DNA of 31,441 nucleotides from Auxenochlorella pyrenoidosa (Eukaryota > Chlorophyta > Trebouxiophyceae > Chlorellales > Chlorellaceae): assembly GCA_001430745.1 (NCBI GenBank), contig KQ481983.1:2942875-2974315 (forward strand), written 5' to 3'. Of the stretch, positions 20,395 to 31,441 are shown in pieces (position 1 is the stretch's first letter; every line of letters starts with the position of its first letter). Both the position numbers and the translations under genes were made by a program. The notes beneath the pieces are model-generated. The model saw only the letters and a list, made by a program, of their open reading frames with translations, had not been told where the DNA came from and ran no database searches.

Positions 20395-21528
20395 ATGTCG
20401 GCCGAGAGTAGAGCTGAAGGCTTGAGGAAGGTCAGATGCCCACGAGAGCCCGTTGAAGCGGTGTCTCCTCTCTGCCGCCCTCTGCTGCTGCATCCCGACC
20501 GCTCCACCTGCTCTTGCGATTGGTAAGCCAGCAACATGCTTGCCCAGCTGCCACCCTGACCATCCCTTCATATTTTGAATGCAATCCAGGCCATGGAGAA
20601 GCTGGTGGACAGCCTGGACAAGTCCCACATGCGCCCGCTCCAGAAGGATGCGTACCTGTGCTCGGCGCGCTGCTGCGACTCGGCGCCCAGCCAGGCGGCG
20701 CTGCAGCAGTGCTGCCAGGTGGGAACGGGCCGGCGAGCCTCCAGATGCACGCTTGCAGTGCACACCAGCAGCCCATTCAAGCAGGCGTGAGCTGCATACC
20801 CAACTCCGGCCCGATCCCAACGCCTTTGCATGCTTTTGTTGTGTGCAGGACTGCGAGCAGCGCGTGGCTGTTGCAAACCAGCTCATCAACACCAGCATCC
20901 GGGAGTTCCAGGTGGGATGGGGCAGGCATGCCTGGGCAGGCTGGCAGACGGCCTGGTCCCAGCTGGGACTTGCTGTTGAAGGGGAAGGGATGCTGTGCTT
21001 GTGCGCAGCAGAGCAGTCAGTGCCTGGCAGCAGCCCTCGGTTGGAACGCCCCCAGATGCTGTTCCATTCCAGCAATGCTCCTCGGTGTCGGCGGTGCGTT
21101 TGCAGGACCGGCTTCAGCGGTGCGTGCAGCGCTGCCAGGACCGCGCGCAGGAGCAGCTGCCAGCGCAGCCCAGCCAGAAGGACATCGAAAAGGCGCAGAA
21201 CCTGCTGGCCAACTGCGCTGCCGACTGCGCGCAGGTGGGGCTCGGTACTCAGCGCAGAGGCCAGCGGGTCTGCATGGGGGCCTACTGCTGCTGGGCATTC
21301 ACGGGTCTAAGTGGGATGCAGCACGCCGTTCCACGCTGCAGACAGCTCCGAATCTGCTGTGGTCACCTGCATCACCACTCTGGCCTGCATGCTGGTTTGG
21401 TGGCACTGAGCAAGGCAAGCGGTTCCCCCCCCCCCCCCCCCCCGCCGCACAAACTGCAGGAATATGAGAAGCAGGTGCCCAAGCTTCACAAAGACCTGGT
21501 GGCACGGCTCAAGCAGCTGGAGAAATGA
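20395..21528 (+). CDS. FAM136A: FAM136A-like (DUF842) CX3C protein of the mitochondrial intermembrane space
   Basis: Small conserved eukaryotic protein that in animals is found in mitochondria; its exact role is unsettled. Exons: 20395-20430, 20590-20718, 20849-20911, 21106-21234, 21460-21528, giving 141 residues, against about 138 in animals. The sequence keeps four CX3C motifs in the family positions: CSARC, CCQDC (split by an intron), CVQRC and CAADC. Twin CX3C helices of this sort are typical of intermembrane-space proteins oxidised by the MIA pathway. No cleavable presequence is seen, as expected for that route. The first exon (MSAESRAEGLRK) depends on a weak GTCAGA donor at 20431; its length and phase match the family, and the fallback start is the ATG at 20593. 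The C-terminus is Lys/Leu-rich. Confidence 0.88.
21425..21443. repeat. poly-C run (19) in the last FAM136A intron
   Basis: Nineteen Cs lie just before the acceptor CTGCAG and serve as its pyrimidine tract. The length is likely to vary or to be miscounted in the assembly. Confidence 0.9.
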
Positions 21529-21901
21529 AATGGCCTCTTGCTGCAAGTCCGCCTGGCACCCGCGTCCTGAGACATTCTTTTCTGCAACCAGCAAAATTGG
21601 CAGACCACCCTCTCCGCCTCTGTGGCCTGAAGCACAGTATAGCAGGCGTGCAGAGCCAGGGGCCAAGGCCTGCGGCACCTCAAAGTGAAGCACAGCATGG
21701 CGCCGGCGCCAGCTTTGGCCATCTCTTGCTGCTCGCGACGGCTCCCTCGTCACATTCCGGGCTTGGTCCTTTCTATCATACCCTACCAGCTTTTCTTTAA
21801 AGCTTCTCACAGCCTTCCGGGGCCGCTAACCTCAGGGGTCTCTCCGTAAGGGCTGCGCTTGGCGCTTGGGAAGCCTTTTTGCACGTAATAGCGTGCTGGA
21901 A
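21529..21901. other. intergenic: FAM136A 3' UTR and CRIPT promoter
   Basis: A 373-base spacer between two plus-strand genes. Nothing recognisable beyond a moderately AT-rich patch at about 21770-21800. Confidence 0.45.
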
Positions 21902-22729
21902 ATGGTGTGCGAGAAGTGCGAAAAGAAGCAGAGCAAAGTAAGGCCGCTGTGAAGTTGCAGGCACACGATGAAGCTCGCTGCGGCTCCCTGTCTGTGCTTA
22001 TGCAACCAGCTGACTGCGCACGAGATGAAGAAGTCGCCAGTCTGAAGTCAGCCGTCAAGTTGAGCTGCCGCCACCGCTGCCGCTCCGGCTCGCCGACCAA
22101 CGCTGCAGGTGATTGTGCAAGACAAGTGGAAGGATGGTGCGCGAAACACTATGGAGGCCGGCGGGCGCAAGTTGAACGAAAACAAGGCGCTTACGAAGAA
22201 AAAGCAGTGGGCACCGTACGAGTCAAAGTGCACGGTAAATTTGCTGCAGGATGGCGCTGCCCTGGCGCACAGGGCAGGCAGGGTAGGGCGCATAGTGGGC
22301 GCCACTGCTGGTGTGCCTGCTAAGGGTCTTGCACTTAATGTAGCAGCGAGCTCCGGCTGTTCTGCACATGCGCCGGTGGTTCTCAGCTGGCCCTCTGCCG
22401 GCTGCAGGCCCCCCCCCCACCCACCCACCCACCCATTCACACCACAGGTCTGCAAGACGGCAATCGCCAAGGACTACAAGTATTGCCAGGGCTGCAGGTG
22501 CGAGGGAGTGAGTGAGTGAGGGACTGAGGGCCCTGGCTGCTGCCGCCGCCGGCGATGTCCCGTCCGTCTGCCTAGGACCCTCATTCCCTTTACAGGCCTG
22601 CAAGGCCCCACCCACCCCACCAACCCCCACCTTGCTGTGTGCAGCTACCAGAAGGGCCTCTGCTCCATGTGCGGCAAGCAGATACTGGACAAGGAGCTGC
22701 TGGCCAAGTACAAGCAGAGTATGACTTGA
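21902..22729 (+). CDS. CRIPT: CRIPT, cysteine-rich spliceosome-associated protein
   Basis: CRIPT was first described as a PDZ-binding protein in animals and is now known as a splicing factor, mainly linked to the minor spliceosome; it is conserved in plants and algae. Exons: 21902-21937, 22109-22234, 22448-22497, 22645-22729, giving 98 residues (family about 100). The family landmarks are MVCEKCEKK at the start, then DKWKDGARNTMEAGGRKLNE, NKALTKKKQWAPY, and the CxxC pairs CTVC, CQGC and CSMC that bind metal. The C-terminal PDZ ligand of animal CRIPT is absent; this one ends QSMT. The ATG is the exact family start, followed by a GTAAGG donor. The preceding intron acceptor of exon 3 lies in a (CCCA)n tract. 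Confidence 0.95.
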
Positions 22730-23146
22730 CGCGAGTGCCGCCGGCCGTTGGGCGCTGCCGGCCTGCCTGGACAGCGCTACCTCAGGAGCCCACCTGCCAT
22801 CGAGGTTTGGTGTTTGCGCTCATCAGTCCCACGGCTCTGTTCTTCTATACCCACATCCCAACTGACTTATTGACTGACCCTCTTGCACTGCAAGTTCAAC
22901 AGCTCGACTCTGCTCATGACCCCAGCTCGCTCCTCCCGCATGCCCTGCGCTACTTCTCATTCATCCTGCTCCTGCGCTCCTCCAACCATCCCAACCTATC
23001 ACACCATTCACGACCCAGCAAGGCTGCTGGCCTTTTACACGCGCTGTCGCGACCACAAGGCCTCATTGAAGGATTGGGGCGCTCTCCAGGAGGCACGCCG
23101 ACTGCCCCAAAGTAGCCAACTGGTCCAGTCCGCTTTGAACCAGCCG
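22730..23146. other. intergenic: convergent 3' ends of CRIPT and the LRR gene
   Basis: 417 bases between two facing stop codons. It carries the candidate poly(A) signal of the LRR gene at 23035-23039. Nothing else was recognised. Confidence 0.5.
23035..23039 (-). terminator. candidate poly(A) signal (TGTAA) of the LRR gene
   Basis: TGTAA on the minus strand, 108 bases beyond the LRR stop codon, fits the chlorophyte signal and spacing. Confidence 0.5.
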
Positions 23147-25338
23147 CTAGAAAATGGCGCACTGCATCCAGGCGAATGTTTGGCTGCAGGGGACAGGGAG
23201 GCTGCACAGGCAGCTGAGACACCAGAACAACAGGGCCCTTCCCTGCCGGCAGATCGTCCGGCGACGCCTGCAGCGCCTCCTCACCAAAGTTGGAAGAAGG
23301 TGGAGCAGACGCTCATCTCTGAGGGCAAGAGGGTGTCCACCTGCAGAGGAGGCGGCCATGGAACAAACACAGCCTTGCCTGCGGTGCAGCGCTTGTTGCG
23401 CCTCAGGGTGGAGCAGGCACGAGCCACGCAAGCCCTACCCATACCTGGATGGTGCCGACTGGAGACAAAGACACGGGGTCCGAGAAGTTGAAGGCTGATG
23501 GATAGCCAGCCAGCATGCAAAAGTAGTCTGCAGGGTTGGGGCCCGACATGCCCGGGTCGGCCAAGGCTGAGCAGCAACACCAATGCGTCCCAAAGAGTGC
23601 AAGCTGCAGATGCAGTGGACGCTCGTTCAGCAGGAGCCGTGCAGTCTGTCTCAGCATGAGACGCTCCCTCCCACCGGGCTCCCACCTGCGGCAGGCTTCC
23701 CGCAGTCGCGCCCAAATGTGAGGCAGGCATCAATCGGGATGCCATCGTATGCGGGGTTGTCAAACCGGCCTCCGGTGCCGGCAGAGACATTGGCAGAGGG
23801 CTGGCCTGCCGGCCCTGGGGCGCCGAGGTCGTATGCTCCAGGCAGCCCAGGCGAGCAGATGCCGGCGCCGGCGCCAAACCGCTGCATGCTCCCAGGCTCA
23901 CACCGCTGCAGCGGCTGCCATCTGTGCCGCATACCTGCACGTGCGTGCCAGACAACGGCTTGGGAATAAGGGCATGGCATGGCCATGGCTTGTAACTCTA
24001 GTTGTGATGGAGCAGCTAGGCAACTCACCGCGGCTGTCAGGGATGCAGGGACCGGCCCACACAGCTGGGGATTGCCACGGAGGTCCCTGCAGGTTGGGCA
24101 GATTGTCGGGCAGATTGTCGGGCAAAGCAGGAGTTAAAACAATGCCCCAACGCCAGGATCGGGCAGCCCAGCAGGTGCGCCGGGGGCCAACCAAGACTGG
24201 CAGCGCAACCCGTGCCTCGGCACGCACATTGCGGTCAGGCTGGCAAAGCTACCGGCGGCCCACGACTCTGGGATGCTGCCGGTGAGCACGTTGTCGCTCA
24301 GCACCAGCGTCGTGAGCTTTGGGAAGCCGCCGGGGCCCCAAGCGAGCGGCAGTGAGCCAATGAAGCTCTGGCCGTTCAGAAAGAGGGAGGTAAGGGACCT
24401 GCAGGTGAGGAGCCTCAGGTGGACCTCAACACCACGCAATGTAGGCAGATTGAGGAGGGTAGTGGACAGCCTAGGTAAGCCATATCATGCGGCAGGATAC
24501 GAATGCTGCGACAAGCTCCAGCATGCTCTGAGGGGGTGGTTGGTGGATGCACACCGTAGCAGGTGCTGCAGGGGTGGTCGAAAGCCTGGTGCCGCAGGTT
24601 GCGGAAAAAGGCAGCGGTGCCACACTCGGCGGCGGCACTGCCTCACCGCAGCCCCGCCAGCTCAGGCGCCACTGTGCCCAGCGCCTTGGTGGCGCAGAAC
24701 TGGGAGCTGCCGCCCCCGGTGGAGCCTGCGCTGCTGCAGCCCAGGTCACTGCAAGGCGGCAACGCAAGGTCGCAGGTGGGGGAGAAGGTTCGAGCACAGA
24801 GCCTGGACCGGACACAGCCGGCATAAGCAGCTAGAGGCAGGTGTGGTTCTGGCACAGCAGGTGCTGCCAGCCACAGGCAAAGCAGTCGGGAAGCAGCGGA
24901 GCCGCGGTGAGATGGCCTGCCGGCCGGCCTCATTCGGAATGTGTGCAGTGCGGGGCCCCCCCGCCGCTGCTCACATGCCGGTCACAGCGCCAGCAGCGTC
25001 GCACGCCACAGCCGTCCACGAGCAGACCGGGGTGGCGGCGTCCCATCCCGAAATGTTGTTGGCACTGGCATAGTCTGCCCAGTTGGCAATCGCATTCCTC
25101 TGTGCAGAGAGGATGACGGCTGCAGGCGGGCGGGCAGACAAGGCGGCCCACGTGATGCCTCCCGGCACTTTCCTGACAAACAATGCAAGGGCAGCCATGT
25201 ACGACTGGCTTTCAATTGTTGAAAGACTACTAAACAAGCGGCAGGCTTCCCGCCTCTGCACTCACCATTTGGATCAATGGTCGATGCCAGAGCAGCATGT
25301 GCAGCAGCCAACACAAGCAGTGGCCAGAAGCGCGACAT
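23147..25338 (-). CDS. secreted leucine-rich-repeat protein with C-terminal CGKPAAD cysteine module
   Basis: Exons in transcript order: 25338-25266, 25119-24975, 24748-24647, 24470-24228, 24086-24029, 23905-23686, 23527-23445, 23340-23285, 23183-23147. All phases close, giving 338 residues. A signal peptide (MSRFWPLLVLAAAHAALAS) is followed by a plant-type LRR cap (NWADYASANNISGWD, then CSWTAVACDAAG). About four LRRs follow, including SLTSLFLNGQSFIGSLP and KLTTLVLSDNVLTGSIP, then the closing unit DLRGNPQLCGPVP. After that comes a Gly/Pro-rich spacer and a module with DACLTFGRDCGKPAADYFC, AGYPSAFNFSD and a final VCSTFFQLC...FAWMQC. No kinase domain or membrane anchor follows the repeats, so the protein is probably secreted or wall-bound. 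A role in recognition or wall structure is only a guess. Nine small exons make the model sensitive to single errors. Confidence 0.75.
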
Positions 25339-26146
25339 TCTCTGTAGGATTGTCGCTGCTGTGCCGTCCCTTTCTTGATTTAGCAGTCGATCCCTGCGCA
25401 TTGCAAGAGGCGGCATGTCTTGTTGACTGATCAGGGTCTGCCACACACCACGCCGCCGACTGCGCCGCCCTTGGCCCCAGCCTCTGCATGGCGAACAGCT
25501 CTCGTTGACAACCCCTCAGGCACTTGCCGTTCCTGCGATACTTATGGGCGTTGATTATCTGCAGCTGCGCCTCATGAGCCGTGGGTAGAAGCACGAACAC
25601 GGCGCCCGTCGTGCTTATCATTACTGCCTGTTCTTGGGGGCCACGCACTTGGATTTGACGAAAAGATGTGGAGGATTGCGAGGCAGCACGAAACGTCGCG
25701 GGTATCTCGTTCGTGCATTGCTTGGTGTCACACTGCTGGCTTGCTGCTGCGGCGGCCTGTCAACAGGGACCTTCCCTGCGCCCCAAGCTGGCCAAGCAGA
25801 TCCATGCCCATACTGAGCCACATATGGAGCAGAGTGCCAAGCCAGAGGGTGGGTTAAGACCTTAAGTCCTTTGCCGGTCATGACGGGCCCAACACACAGC
25901 CAGCTCTTGCATCGCTTGCACCCATGGGATGGGAGCACCACACATGCCTCCTGATTCGCTTTCAACTCTCTGCTGGGACCCTAGTTACACGCCAGACGAT
26001 ACCGTCGCACATGTACTAGGCATGGAGGAGCTGCGCGCCGCAGCAGCAACAGCCGCGCCGCCGCCAGCAGCCACGGAGGTGAGAGTGCGACGGCGGCGAC
26101 AAAGCCGTCGCCGCATGTGGCGCAGCCCTGGCGGAACGCCAGGGCA
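25339..26146. other. intergenic: upstream region of the LRR gene and eL42 3' UTR
   Basis: 808 bases between two minus-strand genes, the largest gene-free stretch here. It should hold the LRR promoter (right of 25338) and the eL42 3' UTR. The open frames seen (for example 25621-25965 minus) show no family features, and no RNA gene or repeat was recognised. Confidence 0.5.
25985..25989 (-). terminator. candidate poly(A) signal (TGTAA) of eL42
   Basis: TGTAA on the minus strand, about 158 bases after the eL42 stop codon. Confidence 0.5.
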
Positions 26147-27878
<1,732 letters not shown>

Positions 27879-28142
27879 GGTGCTCCCGCTCCTCGTCCAA
27901 GCCACCAGGGCAACAAGAGAGGGCGCTGTGGGCCTCGGCCACCCTTTTGGACTGCCGGCCCCTCATGCGGGGCCAGCGTGGCGTGCCCAATTCTCACAAA
28001 CCCAGACTTGCCGCTCCTGTCTTCTACGCTTACCGCATTCAGCATACAGACTGCTATATTATCAGCCGGTCGCCGCCTCATCAGAGCCTCCTTTTCGCAC
28101 CGACGTTTGGAGAGTGGCTCACTGAACTTAGCAGCTGCACAC
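27879..28142. promoter_or_regulatory. shared upstream region of eL42 and the 79-residue protein
   Basis: Two start codons point apart with 264 bases between them. TATATTAT at 28055-28062 is the only TATA-like element and lies about 80 bases before the plus-strand start. The strong ribosomal-protein promoter must also be here. Confidence 0.4.
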
Positions 28143-28686
28143 ATGGCAATCACAAACTTCATTCTCACAGTTGGTGCGCGCAGGGCAGCCTGGGTCGATG
28201 GGTGAACCCCCCTGCCTGCCGCTGTCGCTGTTGTCACAGCCGCCACTGCTCTTCTGGCCGTCCCGACCCTCCCCACGTGGTCTCCCTTGGCGCAGTGGGT
28301 GTCGGTGCCGTGGCAATGCTCATGAGCAAGGACATCAAGCAGTCGTCAGCGATGCTGCGGCGCAACATGCGGCACATCCGCACGTGGCTCGAAGAGCAGG
28401 GCGCGGCGGCAGAGTGAGTGGCAGGCTCAGGCAGCAGCGTTTGTGCAGCCTGAAGCTCGCTTTATACTTGTGGGCACACTGCATGCTTGCTTTGATACGC
28501 AAGCAAAGCTCTCTGCTCGACTTCTTCAAGTCTTGTTTTCCGCCTTCAACATTGTCCCTACTAACTGCGACCCCACCCTCGCTTGTCCTCCGCAGGCAGG
28601 CAGCCAAGCAGGAGGTGAAGCAGGTCCCAGAGCGCAAGCCGCCAACGCCAGGCGAAGGCGGCACCCCGGAGCCTCCCAGGCCCTGA
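28143..28686 (+). CDS. 79-residue single-pass membrane protein of unknown function
   Basis: Exons: 28143-28173, 28296-28413, 28596-28686; both junctions keep phase and give one clean small protein. It starts MAITNFILTVVGVGAVAMLM, a single hydrophobic segment, followed at once by a basic, probably matrix- or cytosol-facing stretch SKDIKQSSAMLRRNMRHIR, then TWLEEQGAAAEQAAKQEVKQ and a Pro/Gly tail ending PEPPRP. The layout (short N-terminal anchor, amphipathic helix) recalls small plant proteins of organelle membranes, but I cannot name a family. It shares a promoter region with eL42. Frame closure over three exons and the anchor argue that it is real. Confidence 0.7.
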
Positions 28687-29201
28687 TCCGGGGTGCACCC
28701 CCCCACAGCTCCCATGTACATCACCCCTGTTCCTCGTTGGCACCCTTGACCACACTACAGCTTGCCTACAGCCAGCCTACAGGCCAGACAGCTGCAACAT
28801 TGCAACCCAACAGACCTTGTGCTTCGCATTGCCTGCTCCCCTGTACCCGCTCAGTATCATAATCTCCTGCTCGACGCTCTGCTTGCTTCTGCCTGCACTC
28901 CCCTCCTGCTCTTGCCGATGCCCGCCCGCATGCAACCATCTATTCTCAGAGCGAAGCGAAAGATGCAGGAACTTGAGGCAGATGGGCCATGCTGTTACAT
29001 GGCGTTGTGTCAAGAGTGCAGTCGGAGGGTCAGCCAATAGTGCAGTTCTACACGTCATGCGTTTGCTATCACGTGCGTATGTTGTCTCTGCTGGAGCCAG
29101 CTGGGCAGGGCCCCTGTTCAGCTGATACGTATGGGGCTTGCATTCGACAGCGCCATCCCCGAGCTGCCGGGAGCAGCAGCCGCCGTGCGCAGTGCGGCGC
29201 C
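28687..29201. other. intergenic: convergent 3' ends of the 79-residue gene and XRN
   Basis: 515 bases between facing stop codons. It is relatively AT-rich for this window and holds the candidate XRN poly(A) signal at 28995-28999. No coding or RNA gene was recognised. Confidence 0.5.
28995..28999 (-). terminator. candidate poly(A) signal (TGTAA) of XRN
   Basis: TGTAA on the minus strand, about 205 bases beyond the XRN stop codon. Confidence 0.4.
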
Positions 29202-31441
29202 TCACTGTGGGCGCTGCAGCGCCGAAAAGCGGTTGCCCTGCGCAAACCCGCCCTGCTGGGGCGGCCCCATTGGCTGCTGCGGCGGCTGACCGTAAAACTG
29301 CTGGGGCGGGGGCTGGCCGTACGGCTGCTGTGGTGGGGCGCCGAATGCCGGTGGGGCCTGCTGGCCATACCCTGGCTGCTGGCCAAACGCAGGAGGCGCA
29401 CCAAACTGCCCCTGCTGCATGCCTGGCCGGAAGGCGGGCGGCGCGGGGGTGAAGCCATAGCCAGGCTGCATGGGCGGAGGGCCGCCAAAGCTGCCGCCGG
29501 TGAACTTGGCACCGGGCCGCGGCTGGCCGTACCCGCCGCCGCCAAACTGCTGCTGCTGCATGGCTGGCGGCTGCTGGAAGCCGTGCTGCGGCGGGCGCAT
29601 GCCGAACTGCTGCTGCAAAGGAGCAGACTGGAAGCCATAGCCCTGCTGCGGCGGCGCGGGCTGGAAACCAAACTGCTGCTGCTGCTGCTGGGGCGGGGCC
29701 GGGCGGAAGCCCCCCGGGGCGTAACCTGGCTGCACCCCCGCCCCGGGGAACTGCCGCCCCAGCTGCATGCTGTGCTGCAGCATGCGGTGCGCGGGGTCGC
29801 CCAGCATGGCGCGTGGCGGGCCGCCGCCGTGGAATCCGCCACCGCGGCGCGGCGCGGAGTGCCACAGCGGCTGCTCGGTCGGCAGGTCGGCATCGGTCAC
29901 CACGGGCTCCTGAGGGGCAGCGAATGTGTGGAGGAGGGAGGGGGAGGCACGGAGAAGTTGAACAGTGCCCAGCTGGCTGGCTGGGCGGGCGTGGGCAACA
30001 CAGCAGGCCTGCAGCGCTCGCGAAGGGTCCTTGACAACCGCCCAGCTTGCCCGCCCGCTCACATCCTCCTTTGCACCCGGCAGCAGCGCCACCGAGTGCT
30101 TGCGGTGCGGCGGCAGCTTGTAGACGCAGCAGACCACGGAGTTGGAGGTGATGTCGTCGCCCAGGCCGCGGAAGGGGGCGGGAAGCACCGCGGGGCACAC
30201 CTCGCCGCCGGGCGCAGCAATCAGGCCGTTCATGCCCTCTGCAAGGCAGGCGTAGGGTGGGGTGGGGTGGGTGGCTGCGCAGCAGGGAGCCTCTGACAGT
30301 ACTGAAGCATGAACATCGCGATGCGTGCAGACAGGAGAGCCGCCCTGGCGGGCTGAAGTGCACCTTTCTAGAACTTGACCCGGAGCTGCCCCAGCCCTGG
30401 CAGCAGCCCGCCCCGAGGCGCGCAACGTTCCCCGAATCAGCCACTCTTCCCCATCGACAGGCCGCCACACCCGCCGCCGGCCCACCCCACCCGAGGCGCC
30501 CGGGTCCATCTCCCGCATGGCCGCCAGCTTCTCCGCGGCGCTCTTCCCCTCGCAGGCATCCGCCAGCTCGTACACATCGGGGGCCAGGCCGTGTGAGCCG
30601 GCCACGTACAGCAGCTCCAGGCGCCGCGAGTTCCTGCCGCCCAGAGGGGGGAGAGGGGGGCAGATTGTTGGGCCTGCAGTCGTCCAGCAGGCTTGTGCAT
30701 GCAGCACGACGCCCTCTTGTCAGATGCTCGCCCAGGCGCGGCGCCACAGCAGGTGCGCGATGCCAGCCCGCGTGCGCTGCGCAGGCAGGTGGGCGGCACG
30801 GTGCGGTGCGCGCCACGGCGGCCGCCCCCCACCTGAAGCGCTCCTCCTCGTTCAGCGTGTGCTCCACCGAGCGCGTGGCGGCCAGCAGGCGCTCCTCCTC
30901 GATGAAGGGCAGCAGCGCCACGCCCTGCCAGGCAAAGCGCTTGCCGTTCATGTCCACCTTGAAGTCCTTGGGGTAGAAGTCCAGGATGGGTGACTCCTTG
31001 GAGGTGAAGAGGGGCTGCGGGAAGGGGGGGTTGGGGGGTTGGAGGGTTAAGCGATGGTTGGCGGGGGCTGCGCGGCAGGGGAACCAGGCAGGCTGGGGCA
31101 GCACAGGGAGGGGCGGGACGGCAGGGGAAGGGATGCCGCGTCAGGCAAGGGGGCAGAGGCTCACGAGCGCCGAGGCACGCCAGCGTTGGCGGCAGCACCT
31201 GCCCGCATTGCGTGATCGACCGTGTGTTTACTGCCCTCCCCGCCCTGCCCCAGCGGGGAGCCTGCCGCCCTCCCCACCCCGCCGCCGTGGCCTGCCACCA
31301 CCCCTGCCAGCCCCCACCTGGTACCCCTTGGGCAGCGCGTGCGCCGAGGCGGCGGGCAGCACGCCCATGAGCTGGTCAAAGGGCTTGAAGGGCTCGCCCA
31401 GGTCAAAGGTGATGTCCAGGGAGGCGATGCCCGCCAGGTCT
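29202..31441 (-). CDS. XRN: XRN-family 5'-3' exoribonuclease, C-terminal part (5' partial)
   Basis: XRN enzymes degrade 5'-monophosphate RNA, in the nucleus (XRN2/Rat1, transcription termination and rRNA trimming) or cytoplasm (mRNA decay). Exons in transcript order: 31441-31318 (open at the edge), 31014-30833, 30633-30491, 30238-30063, 29909-29202, about 443 residues. The conserved end of the catalytic core is clear: [20 protein letters not shown], then [62 protein letters not shown], and [16 protein letters not shown]. The layout is that of the Rat1/XRN2-XRN4 type used by plants. The last 236 residues are a low-complexity Gln/Pro/Gly tail with many FG and YG pairs, ending [10 protein letters not shown]. 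The catalytic acidic residues lie in the N-terminal half outside the window. Confidence 0.93.
29230..29760 (-). repeat. degenerate Q/P/G-rich repeats coding for the XRN tail
   Basis: Recurrent short units of the kind PPQQ-(F/Y)G, such as [38 protein letters not shown] and YGQPPPQQF, fill this part of the last exon. This looks like an intrinsically disordered, sticky tail made by slippage of CAG/CCG codons. Confidence 0.8.

Noticed and set aside
24092..24125. Short repeats GGGCAGATTGTC next to the LRR gene, considered as a CRISPR or regulatory array
   Set aside because: Only two or three adjacent copies with no spacers, inside an intron of the LRR gene; a simple tandem duplication explains it.
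25120..25265. Extending the second LRR-gene exon upstream to include MAALALFVRKVPGG
   Set aside because: The frame is open but no acceptor there matches the phase-1 donor after the signal peptide with a credible intron length except weak sites; the CTGCAG acceptor at 25120 closes the phase and gives the expected cap sequence.
25621..25965. Open frame on the minus strand in the LRR-eL42 spacer
   Set aside because: No family features, no plausible splice partners and a position expected to hold UTR and promoter.
28989..30296. A 435-codon open frame on the plus strand
   Set aside because: It is antisense to the repetitive XRN tail and has no domain.
28777..31104. A 775-codon open frame on the minus strand
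   Set aside because: It overlaps the XRN exons mostly in a different frame and reads through introns and the 3' spacer; its tail is Ala/Arg-rich as expected for a shadow frame in GC-rich DNA.

Overview
This is intron-dense nuclear DNA from a green alga, most likely a trebouxiophyte of the Chlorella/Micractinium/Auxenochlorella type. The reasons are high GC, short GT-AG introns (mostly 100-300 bases) in every gene, a plant-type group I WRKY factor, a plastid M41-like protease, a cyanobacteria-derived plastid membrane protein, and the chlorophyte poly(A) signal TGTAA downstream of several stop codons. The genus is an inference.

I rebuilt thirteen protein genes exon by exon. In all of them the splice phases close and the reading frame is kept. 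From left to right: (1) the 3' part of an ABCG half-transporter (+, 1-2757); (2) a plastid M41/FtsH-like metalloprotease without an AAA module (+, 3311-5597); (3) a two-domain WRKY factor with an internal C2H2-like finger and a poly-Q tail (+, 5867-9885); (4) a short MED13 holding only the C-terminal half of the family (-, 10170-13667); (5) kinetochore SPC24 (+, 14069-15186); (6) a plastid membrane protein of DUF3593 type (-, 15536-16480); (7) the mitochondrial ATP synthase OSCP subunit (+, 16813-19913), with a 972-base assembly gap inside one intron; (8) FAM136A (+, 20395-21528); (9) CRIPT (+, 21902-22729); (10) a secreted LRR protein with a C-terminal cysteine module (-, 23147-25338); (11) ribosomal protein eL42 (-, 26147-27878); (12) a 79-residue single-pass protein (+, 28143-28686); (13) the 3' part of an XRN-family 5'-3' exoribonuclease (-, 29202-31441, open at the right edge).

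These are mostly unrelated housekeeping and regulatory genes, not a pathway cluster. Three close head-to-head pairs may share promoters: MED13/SPC24, DUF3593/OSCP and eL42/79-aa protein. I found no mobile element, CRISPR array, rRNA, tRNA or virus-derived gene. I see no convincing undescribed multi-gene system. The most interesting items are single proteins: the WRKY-C2H2-WRKY arrangement, the half-length MED13, and the LRR protein with the CGKPAAD cysteine module. Two introns (in genes 2 and 4) appear to use GC donors with the same 5' sequence, AG|GCAAGC.
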